Assembly (NCBI GenBank): GCA_946885545.1
Contig: CAMPGP010000022.1
Span: forward strand, 1-15,161
Length of the DNA: 15,161 nt
Direction: 5' to 3'
From: an uncultured Altererythrobacter sp.
GTDB taxonomy: Bacteria; Pseudomonadota; Alphaproteobacteria; Sphingomonadales; Sphingomonadaceae
Positions within the stretch are counted from its first letter, which is position 1, and each line of letters starts with the position of its first letter. The translations under genes and the position numbers were made by a program. The notes under the pieces were generated by a model that worked only from the letters and a program-made list of their open reading frames with translations, did no database searches and was not told where the DNA came from. Below, in pieces: positions 1 to 7,425 of the stretch.

Positions 1-1102
<1,102 letters not shown>

Positions 1103-1109
1103 GGAAAGG

Positions 1110-1122
1110 GTCCTGTCAGGAC
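1110..1122 (-). promoter_or_regulatory. Inverted repeat containing the secA Shine-Dalgarno
   Basis: On the transcribed strand the sequence GTCCTGACAGGAC has 6-base arms around a single central base. As RNA it can form a 5-bp stem (GTCCT with AGGAC) and a 3-base loop. The AGGA that would serve as the secA ribosome-binding site lies in the 3' arm, so folding would hide it. The stem is short, and a 13-base palindrome could also be chance or a protein-binding site. The inverted repeat is seen directly; a regulatory role is inferred. Confidence 0.4.
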
Positions 1123-1191
1123 TGGAAATGCAGGCGAGCCGCACGGGCGCAGGTGGCGCACGGCGGCGGGACGAAATTCGGGAACTGGAAA
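1121..1191. repeat. Pair of 8-bp direct repeats in the secA leader
   Basis: The plus-strand word actggaaa occurs at 1121-1128 and again at 1184-1191, at either end of the 96-base spacer between the small exported-protein gene and secA. On the transcript these read TTTCCAGT. The distal copy starts 8 bases after the upstream stop codon, and the proximal copy abuts the inverted repeat over the secA Shine-Dalgarno. Two 8-base matches in a short spacer could be chance; no function is claimed. Confidence 0.3.
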
Positions 1192-1198
1192 ACCGGCT

Positions 1199-1471
1199 CT
1201 ATTCGAAGGCGCGATCGGGCCCGAACTGCACGGTTGGGATGTAGATAACCACCGGCTTGCGCGGTTTGCACTCCGGAGCCGTGGCTGCCTTGGCCGGCAA
1301 CTTTCCCTTACGAGCAAGGGCGTCGCAGCGCTGGTTCTTGCCCGTTTGCACCTCGACGGTGCTGTCGCTCGACTGAGCGCTCAACGCCTGCGCATAAGCC
1401 GCATTCGCCGGAGCGCCGACGGCGGCAAGGCCGGTCAGGAGCGCGAGGCAGGCGAGAAGACGGGTCAGCAT
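1199..1471 (-). CDS. Small exported protein of unknown function upstream of secA
   Basis: This 90-residue protein is not one I recognise. Residues 1-24 look like a signal peptide: MLTR, a hydrophobic stretch LLACLALLTGLAAVGA, and a probable signal peptidase I site after ANA (about 24) or AYA (about 27). The mature part is small and basic, with two cysteines (C49 and C68) that could form a disulfide in the periplasm. It ends in a proline-rich stretch PVVIYIPTVQFGPDRAFE. LLAC at residues 5-8 is too close to the start to be a lipobox. The ATG is chosen because it places the signal sequence at the N-terminus; the ribosome-binding site is weak. The frame continues open upstream, but that part lacks gene-like character and overlaps argJ. 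The codons are GC-rich at third positions, like those of the neighbours. It lies 96 bases before secA on the same strand, so a link to secretion is possible but only inferred. Confidence 0.72.
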   Translation of the reverse strand: MLTRLLACLALLTGLAAVGAPANAAYAQALSAQSSDSTVEVQTGKNQRCDALARKGKLPAKAATAPECKPRKPVVIYIPTVQFGPDRAFE

Positions 1472-1526
1472 TTGGGCGCAAGATAGGCCCTTTTCATCGA
1501 ATCGTCCACCTTCAAAGCCGCATTTA

Positions 1527-1544
1527 CCGGCGCGCGCGCGCCGG
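1527..1544. repeat. 18-bp perfect palindrome, CG-alternating, before argJ
   Basis: The sequence ccggcgcgcgcgcgccgg equals its own reverse complement. It lies in the 87-base divergent region between the small exported-protein gene and argJ, ending one base before the argJ Shine-Dalgarno taggag (1546-1551). As mRNA it could form a 7-bp stem with a gcgc loop directly upstream of the ribosome-binding site. As DNA it could be an operator or a Z-DNA-prone tract. The palindrome is seen directly; a role is inferred, and low-complexity CG runs are commoner in such GC-rich DNA. Confidence 0.5.
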
Positions 1545-1558
1545 GTAGGAGCCGCGGC

Positions 1559-2785
1559 ATGGATCTGGAACGCTCGCCACTCGCCTTGCCCTTCCCGAAT
1601 ATGCCCCCGATCGCCGGCGTGACGGCACGCGTGGCGCGTGCGGGATACAAAGACTGGGGGCGCTGCGATCTCACTTATGTCGAACTGGTCGAAGGAACAG
1701 CGGTGGCCGGCGTGTTCACGCGCAACGTCTGCTGTTCGAGCGAGGTCGAACTTGGCCGGGAACAGGCGAAGGAAGGCCGAGCGCGCGCACTGGTGGTCAA
1801 CGCGGGCAACTCGAATGCCTTTACCGGCTATCGAGGGCGCGAGGCGGTCGAGGCGATCATGGCGCAAGTGGCCCGGCATCTTGGCTGCGATGCGCGCGAG
1901 GTTTTCGTCTCCTCGACCGGGGTGATCGGCGTTCCCCTGCCGCAGGACAAGGCACGCTCAGGAGTCGCTGCGGCGCTCGATGCGGCCGAGTGTTCATGGG
2001 AGGAAGCCGCCGCGACCATCGGAACGACCGACACTTTCCCCAAGGGCGCCACGGCAACGGCAGTGATCGGCGGCCGGTCGGTAACCCTCTGCGCGATCGT
2101 CAAGGGCAGCGGCATGATCGCGCCGGACATGGCGACGATGCTCGGATACATTTTCACCGACGCGGCGGTGGAGCCTGCGTTTCTGCAGGACCTTCTGTCC
2201 GCTGCGAATGCGCGCACGTTCAACTGCATCACCGTCGACAGCGACACCTCGACCAGCGACACTGTGCTCGCATTCGCCACCGGCAAGGCGGGCAACGCGC
2301 CGCTCTCCTCGTTCGACGATCCGGGCGCCGACGCCTTCGCGGCGGCGCTGCACGACGTTTGCCGCCAGCTCGCGCACCTCGTCGTGCGCGACGGCGAAGG
2401 CGCACAGAAATTCATCGAAATCGCGGTCACCGGGGCAGTGTCGGACGAAAGCGCCCGGAAGGTCGGCCTCGCAATCGCCAATTCTCCCCTAGTAAAGACC
2501 GCGATTGCGGGCGAGGACGCCAACTGGGGCCGCGTCGTAATGGCAGTGGGCAAGGCCGGCGAACCGGCGGACCGCGACAAGCTCTCGATCGGCTTCGGCG
2601 GCCACTGGACGGCACGCGAGGGCCTGCCGCTCTCAGACTACGACGAAACACCGGTCGCCGAGCACCTCAGAGGTCGCGAGATCCGCATCGATGTCGATCT
2701 CGGTCTCGGCGAAGGCCGCTCCACGGTGTGGACCTGCGACCTGACGCACGGCTACATCGCGATCAACGCGGACTACCGCTCGTGA
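1559..2785 (+). CDS. argJ: ArgJ, bifunctional glutamate N-acetyltransferase / ornithine acetyltransferase
   Basis: ArgJ transfers the acetyl group from N-acetylornithine to glutamate, recycling acetyl groups in arginine biosynthesis; many members also make N-acetylglutamate from acetyl-CoA. The 408-residue length is normal for the family. Visible landmarks are NAGNSNAFTG near residue 81, SSTGVIG at 118-124 (oxyanion-hole Thr-Gly region), and the self-cleavage site KGSGMIAPDMATML. In that site the protein is cut between A192 and the nucleophile T193 to give alpha and beta chains. The conserved GEDANWGRVVMA and the C-terminal YIAINADYRS are also present. The ATG start is supported by taggag 7 bases upstream; M15 is a possible but less well supported alternative start. 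Ten bases separate it from the downstream phosphatase gene, whose Shine-Dalgarno overlaps the argJ stop codon, so the two are probably one transcript. The call is firm; whether it is mono- or bifunctional cannot be read from the sequence. Confidence 0.97.
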   Translation: MDLERSPLALPFPNMPPIAGVTARVARAGYKDWGRCDLTYVELVEGTAVAGVFTRNVCCSSEVELGREQAKEGRARALVVNAGNSNAFTGYRGREAVEAIMAQVARHLGCDAREVFVSSTGVIGVPLPQDKARSGVAAALDAAECSWEEAAATIGTTDTFPKGATATAVIGGRSVTLCAIVKGSGMIAPDMATMLGYIFTDAAVEPAFLQDLLSAANARTFNCITVDSDTSTSDTVLAFATGKAGNAPLSSFDDPGADAFAAALHDVCRQLAHLVVRDGEGAQKFIEIAVTGAVSDESARKVGLAIANSPLVKTAIAGEDANWGRVVMAVGKAGEPADRDKLSIGFGGHWTAREGLPLSDYDETPVAEHLRGREIRIDVDLGLGEGRSTVWTCDLTHGYIAINADYRS

Positions 2786-2795
2786 AGGGGCACTC

Positions 2796-3596
2796 GTGAG
2801 CGTGCTCGACCGCGAATTGCTCGCGCTGATGCGGCGGGTGAGCGAGGAGGCGATCCTGCCGCTCTATCGCGGTCTCGCCGAACACCAGATCGAGGCCAAG
2901 GCCCCCGGCGACGTCGTCACCGTGGCCGACCGCGCGGCAGAGGCGATGCTGACCGAGGCGCTGGCGGCCTTCGAGCCCGCGCTGCCGGTGGTGGGCGAGG
3001 AAGCTGCGCACGAGAACGCCTCGGTACAGGATGCGCTCGCGGGCGACTGCTGGATCGTCGACCCGCTCGACGGCACGCGCAATTTCGCACGCGGCGAACC
3101 GCCGTTCGGGATCATCGTCGCTCGGGCCGAGGGCGGCGTGGCGCGCTCGGGCTGGATCTACGACTGCCTGACCGGCCGATTCTGCGCCGCGCACGCGGGC
3201 AAAGGCGCGTTCGTTGATGGGGAGCGGATCGCCGCGCGCGGCACAGGCGAAACCCCGCCGCTCGCCGCGATCTCCCTGATCTTCATGGAAGAGGCGCGGC
3301 GCGAAGCCGTAAAGCGCCACGTGGCGCCGCATTATCGCCTGACCGACATCCCCTACTGCGCCGCCGAGCAGTATCCGCGGCTCGCGCTCGGCACGAACGA
3401 CGTGTCGATCTTCGAACGCACGCTCGCCTGGGATCATGCGGCCGGTGTGCTGTGCCTCAACGAGGCAGGCGGCAAGGCCGCACGCCCCGACGGATCACCC
3501 TATCGCGTCGATGAATGGGACCGCCCCGGCCTGCTCGGCGCGGCAAGCCCGGCATTATGGGACGAACTCGCCGCGCTTTATGCGAAAGCGCCCTAG
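2796..3596 (+). CDS. Inositol-monophosphatase-family phosphatase
   Basis: This 266-residue protein belongs to the metal-dependent inositol monophosphatase superfamily. The three signature regions are present: GEE at residues 67-69, WIVDPLDGTRNF at 86-97 with D89, D92, G93 and T94, and AWDHAAG at 211-217 with D213. These supply the ligands for the catalytic Mg2+ ions. The substrate cannot be fixed from the sequence. Family members hydrolyse inositol phosphates, histidinol phosphate (HisN type) or 3'-phosphoadenosine nucleotides. Its place behind argJ would suit an amino-acid role such as HisN, but that is inference. The start is GTG, with AAGGGG 5 bases upstream overlapping the end of argJ, which suggests translational coupling. 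The gene ends tail-to-tail with trxA, sharing a CTAG between the two stop codons. Confidence 0.93.
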   Translation: MSVLDRELLALMRRVSEEAILPLYRGLAEHQIEAKAPGDVVTVADRAAEAMLTEALAAFEPALPVVGEEAAHENASVQDALAGDCWIVDPLDGTRNFARGEPPFGIIVARAEGGVARSGWIYDCLTGRFCAAHAGKGAFVDGERIAARGTGETPPLAAISLIFMEEARREAVKRHVAPHYRLTDIPYCAAEQYPRLALGTNDVSIFERTLAWDHAAGVLCLNEAGGKAARPDGSPYRVDEWDRPGLLGAASPALWDELAALYAKAP

Positions 3597-3913
3597 AGCT
3601 CGCCTTCGAGCCAGCCCTTGAGCTGGCCCTTGGGCGCGGCGCCGAGCTTCTGCGCGACCGGCTTGCCATCCTTGAACAGAACCATCAGCGGGATCGACTG
3701 CACGCCGATTTGGCCGGGCACACCGGTGTTCTCCATGATGTCCATCTTGGCGATCGTCACCTTGTCGGCCAGTTCCTCGCTGATTTCCTCGAGCGCTGGC
3801 GCGATCATCTTGCACGGGCCGCACCAGTCGGCCCAGAAATCGACCAGCACGGGCTTTTCGCTGTCGAGTACATCGGCCTGGAAGCTGGCATCGGTGACAT
3901 TGACGGTCGCCAT
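3593..3913 (-). CDS. trxA: Thioredoxin
   Basis: This is a 106-residue cytoplasmic thioredoxin, a general protein disulfide reductant kept reduced by thioredoxin reductase. The active site is W30-C31-G32-P33-C34 within DFWADWCGPCKMIAP. The conserved cis-proline is P75 (SIPLMVLF), and the family glycine region GAAPKGQL follows near residue 91. Length and fold landmarks are complete, and no signal peptide is present. The ATG has a strong ribosome-binding site AGGAGA 7 bases upstream (3921-3926). It lies 47 bases after addA and is probably the last gene of the divL-to-trxA operon, although the gap and the small inverted repeat before it would allow its own promoter. Its stop codon overlaps that of the converging phosphatase gene, leaving no room for a terminator between them. 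Confidence 0.97.
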   Translation of the reverse strand: MATVNVTDASFQADVLDSEKPVLVDFWADWCGPCKMIAPALEEISEELADKVTIAKMDIMENTGVPGQIGVQSIPLMVLFKDGKPVAQKLGAAPKGQLKGWLEGEL

Positions 3914-3920
3914 GGAATTT

Positions 3921-3926
3921 TCTCCT
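3921..3926 (-). promoter_or_regulatory. Ribosome-binding site of trxA
   Basis: AGGAGA on the minus strand, 7 bases before the trxA ATG, is the best-matched Shine-Dalgarno noted in the window. The other genes of this operon mostly begin at overlapping start/stop junctions with weaker sites, so trxA is likely translated independently and strongly. Confidence 0.75.
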
Positions 3927-3936
3927 GTTCGTTTGC

Positions 3937-3950
3937 GCCCTATTTAGGGC
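3937..3950. repeat. 14-bp perfect inverted repeat between addA and trxA
   Basis: The sequence gccctatttagggc has 6-base arms around tt, in the 47-base gap between the addA stop and the trxA start. On the transcript it reads GCCCTAAATAGGGC. It is too small, and lacks a following U tract, to call a terminator. It could be an operator, an RNA-processing hairpin, or chance. Confidence 0.4.
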
Positions 3951-3960
3951 TGCGGCGCGC

Positions 3961-6900
3961 TCACTCAACGGGCGGCGCGTCAAAGCTTTCCTGCGTTGTG
4001 GACAAGGCACCTTTCTGCGCGGCCAGAACGGAGGCGGGTATTGCGATCAGTCGCGGCGTCTGGGTGTAGAGCACCGCCGCCTCGACCGTTCGCCCCGGAT
4101 AGATCTGGCCGAGAGCCGCCGCGTAGGCCGCCATCTGGCGCAGTGTCGATCGCGGCACATGTTCGAGCGATTGCGGCGGGCGGTGCGCGGTCTTGAAATC
4201 GACCACCGTCACGCGTTCGCGCTCGACCAGCAGCCGGTCGGCGGTGCCCGCCACGACCTGCCCGTCGACGATCGCCGCAAGCGGCACCTCGGCCAGCGCT
4301 TCGGGCGCGAAGACGTGCGCGAAGTCGGGTTCCGCCATGACCGCTAGCGCCGAGCGCAAAATGTCGGCACGCGCTTCGTCGGACAAGCCCTGCCCCTGCC
4401 GTGAAAGCCACGCGCGGCCGATTTCTTCGCGGTCCTCCAATGGGATTTCAGGCAGCCGTTCCAGCAGCTTGTGCGTGAGCGTACCGCGCAGCGCGGCCTC
4501 GCGCAGCATCTCGGGCGGGAGCGGCGGATCGGCTCCGCTGTCCTCGCCCGCGGACGACGGCGCGAGCGGGCGCGGCGGCCGCGGCTCGGGGCCGATCGGC
4601 GTCGTCGCCCAAACGGGAAGCGTCAGCCCGACCCTACCGTCGCTCAGCTCCTCGACCGGCAACTTGGGCGCAGGCGTGCCCAGTTCCCACCGCGCGCCCC
4701 ACAAGTCGTCCGCCAGGCCATCGCGCTCGAACAGCGGCGCGAGCCGGGCGTACCAGCTGTCCGCGTGCGGTTCCCCCTTTTCGCGCGGGCCGAGCGAGCC
4801 GCCGATGAACAGCGCCTCCTCCGCGCGCGTCATCGCGACGTAGAGCAGCCGCCAGTGCTCGCGCATTTCCTCGGCCAACGCCGTTTCGTGCGCTGCGGCG
4901 ATCGGGCCGAGACGCTGATCTTTCGATAGGCCGGGTATGGGTACGCTGCGCGCCGCGTCAGCGCCGGGCACATCCTCGGTCAGCGTCAGCGCCCCGCCCG
5001 TCGGCGGCGTGCCGGTCGCATCGGCAAGGATCACGATCGGCGCCTGCAACCCCTTCGAGCCGTGCGCGGTCATCACGCGGACGAGAGCGCCGCCCTCGCC
5101 CGCCTCGCGCTTCAGCTCGCCCTCGCCTGCATCGAACCATTGAATGAATCCCTGCAGACTCGCCGGATGCGCGGCGGCATAGGCGTGCGCAGCGTTGAGC
5201 AGTTCGTCGATCGGATCGTTGGCTTCCTGCCCCAACCGTGCGACCAGCCTGCGCCGCCCCTGCCACGGCCCCACCAACATCCAGTGCAGCAACGCCTGCG
5301 GAAGCTCGAAATCGGCCCGCGCGAGCAGCGCTCCGAGCCGTTCCAGCGTCTCGGCGACCAGCGGCGCGCGTGAAGCCCGCAGGTGGGACCACAGCCGTAT
5401 GCCCTTGTCGCGAAAGCCGTGTTCGAGCAGGTCCTCCTGGCTCCACCCGCCGAGCGGCGAGACGAGCAGATTCGCAAGATTGAGATCATCGAACGGCTGC
5501 GCGGCGAAGCGCAGCGCGGCCATCAGATCCTTGACCCCGAGCGGCGCGCCGAGCCGCAGCCGGTCGACCCCGGCCACCGGCACCCCCGCCGCGTGCAATC
5601 GCGCAACGATCAGTCCTGCGAGTTCCTTGCGCTTGCGCACCAGCACCATGATATCGCCCGGCCCGGCGTTGCGCGGCGTTCCCTTGGCCAGCGGGAAGCC
5701 CTCATCGAGCCACGCCTTGACCTGCCGCGCGATGCGATCGGCCATTTGCCGGTCGTGGCGCGAGAGCCAGCCTTCCTCGCCCTCGTCGTCCTCGTCCTCG
5801 ATCGCGCCGGACACGGGGCGCCAGAGCGTGACGAGGCCGGGCCGCTCCTGCCCTTCGTGGGGATCGGGCAATTTGCGCAGGCCCAGCTCCGCAAACCCGA
5901 TCGCATCGATCGCCCGGTCGACGAAATCGAGCACCGGCTTGCCGGTCCGGAACGACTGGCCGAGGCCGTATTCGCGCAGGCGCCGGATGGGCGCGTCGGC
6001 GCGCGAGTCCTCGGCCCCGCTCGCCGCAGCTTCCATCGCGGCCGCGACCCGGCCACGCGCCGCTTCGAAATTCTCCGGGCTGGTGCCCTGGAAGCGGAAG
6101 ATCGCCTGCTTGTAGTCGCCCACCGTGAAGATCGTGCGCAGCTTGTCGTCGTGCGCGCCCTCGCCCGCGAAGAAGTCGTCGATCAGAGCGAACACGATCG
6201 CCCACTGCGCGGCGTTGGTGTCTTGCGCCTCGTCGATCAGCACGTGATCGAAACGCCGGTCGAGCTTGTAGCGAATCCACGCCGCCATGTCCGATCGGCC
6301 GAGTAGTTCGGCGGCGCGGCGGATCTGGTCGTCGAAATCGACCAGCCCCTCGCGCTGCTTGGCTTCGTCCCACCTGAGCGTAAACGCACGCCCGAGTTCG
6401 AGTTGCGGTGCGATATTCTCCGCCAACGCCACGAGGCCGAGGTACTCTCGCACCTTTGCGATACACGCCCCTGCCCGCTGGCTCGCTTCTGCGAAGGCCG
6501 GGTCGGGGTCCTTGGGCAGCTTGGGGTTGCCGTTCTTGAAGAACAGCGCATCTGACAGCGCATCGATCGCAGCCGCGCGCGAGGGTCCGTCGCCGTCGAG
6601 CCATGCGCCGATCGCCTCGATCGCAGCGGTGCCGGTCTTGGCCTTCCAATGGCGGTATTGGGTGAGACACTGGCGCAGCGCAGCAGTGTCGAACGCGTCG
6701 TCGCCACACAGCGCAGCCGCATCCTCCGTACGCGCATCCGCTTCCAGCCCCAGCAGCCGGTTGACGCGCGGACGCATCGGCGGTTGCCAGGCGCCAGGGC
6801 CGAACCACAGTTCGCTCGCGCCCGCACAGCGCATCAGCCATGAGCGCACCCCGTCCGGCCCCTTGTCGCGGCTCAGTTGCGCGATGGCGTCGAGCGTGGC

Positions 6901-7425
6901 CTTGTCGCGCTCGCGCTCGGCGGCGAGGAGCATGTCGGCGAGCACATCGCGCGAGAGCAGTTCGCGCTCGCGATCTTCCATCGGGCGCGAGCCGGGCACG
7001 ATCTGCGCTTCCTCGGGGAAGGTCGCCAGCAGCCACTGCGCGAAGGCGTGGATCGTATCGATCCTGAGGCCACCACCCGGCGTGTCGAGCACGCTGGCGA
7101 ACAGGGTGCGCGCGCGGGCCTGAGTGGCGGGATCGAACGGCGCGCCGATCGCCTTCAACTCGTTCGCGAGACCCGTCGCGTCCATTCGCACCCAGCGCGC
7201 GAGCACGTCGTTGACGCGCACCGCCATTTCCGCCGCGCCCGCCTTGGTGAACGTAAGGCACAGGATCTGCGAGGGATCGGTGACGGGCTGGAGCAGTAGC
7301 CGAAGGACGCGCGCCGACAGGACCTGCGTCTTGCCCGTGCCCGCAGAGGCGGAAAGCCACACGCTCTCGCGCGGGTCGACCGCGTCGCGCTGGTTGCCGT
7401 GCAGCGGATGAACGATACCGCTCAT
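3961..7425 (-). CDS. addA: AddA, helicase-nuclease subunit of the AddAB double-strand break repair enzyme
   Basis: AddA works with AddB to unwind and trim double-strand ends and load RecA, as RecBCD does in other bacteria. The protein is 1154 residues from the chosen start. UvrD-type helicase motifs appear in order: Walker A SASAGTGKT (25-33), motif Ia near LTFTKAGAAEM (57-67), motif II LIDEAQDTN (396-404), motif III VGDYKQAIFRFQG (435-447), motif V VMTAHGSKGLQ (784-794) and motif VI LLYVAMTRAEEAL (860-872). The C-terminal nuclease domain has GTLTHKLLE (H985), GTADR (D1063) and VVDFKT (D1076, K1078), so it looks active. The ATG at 7425 overlaps the addB stop codon (ATGA) and has GAGGA 6 bases upstream. 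A start 11 codons earlier is open but would overlap addB by 37 bases for no gain. The call is firm. Confidence 0.97.
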   Translation of the reverse strand: MSGIVHPLHGNQRDAVDPRESVWLSASAGTGKTQVLSARVLRLLLQPVTDPSQILCLTFTKAGAAEMAVRVNDVLARWVRMDATGLANELKAIGAPFDPATQARARTLFASVLDTPGGGLRIDTIHAFAQWLLATFPEEAQIVPGSRPMEDRERELLSRDVLADMLLAAERERDKATLDAIAQLSRDKGPDGVRSWLMRCAGASELWFGPGAWQPPMRPRVNRLLGLEADARTEDAAALCGDDAFDTAALRQCLTQYRHWKAKTGTAAIEAIGAWLDGDGPSRAAAIDALSDALFFKNGNPKLPKDPDPAFAEASQRAGACIAKVREYLGLVALAENIAPQLELGRAFTLRWDEAKQREGLVDFDDQIRRAAELLGRSDMAAWIRYKLDRRFDHVLIDEAQDTNAAQWAIVFALIDDFFAGEGAHDDKLRTIFTVGDYKQAIFRFQGTSPENFEAARGRVAAAMEAAASGAEDSRADAPIRRLREYGLGQSFRTGKPVLDFVDRAIDAIGFAELGLRKLPDPHEGQERPGLVTLWRPVSGAIEDEDDEGEEGWLSRHDRQMADRIARQVKAWLDEGFPLAKGTPRNAGPGDIMVLVRKRKELAGLIVARLHAAGVPVAGVDRLRLGAPLGVKDLMAALRFAAQPFDDLNLANLLVSPLGGWSQEDLLEHGFRDKGIRLWSHLRASRAPLVAETLERLGALLARADFELPQALLHWMLVGPWQGRRRLVARLGQEANDPIDELLNAAHAYAAAHPASLQGFIQWFDAGEGELKREAGEGGALVRVMTAHGSKGLQAPIVILADATGTPPTGGALTLTEDVPGADAARSVPIPGLSKDQRLGPIAAAHETALAEEMREHWRLLYVAMTRAEEALFIGGSLGPREKGEPHADSWYARLAPLFERDGLADDLWGARWELGTPAPKLPVEELSDGRVGLTLPVWATTPIGPEPRPPRPLAPSSAGEDSGADPPLPPEMLREAALRGTLTHKLLERLPEIPLEDREEIGRAWLSRQGQGLSDEARADILRSALAVMAEPDFAHVFAPEALAEVPLAAIVDGQVVAGTADRLLVERERVTVVDFKTAHRPPQSLEHVPRSTLRQMAAYAAALGQIYPGRTVEAAVLYTQTPRLIAIPASVLAAQKGALSTTQESFDAPPVE

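Noticed and set aside
1472..1879. N-terminal extension of the small exported-protein gene to a 226-residue product
   Set aside because: The extension overlaps the start of argJ on the opposite strand, shows no domain, and would bury the signal peptide internally.
1828..2580. 250-codon minus-strand open frame opposite argJ
   Set aside because: Antisense shadow of a well-conserved gene; serine/alanine/proline-rich with no recognisable motif.
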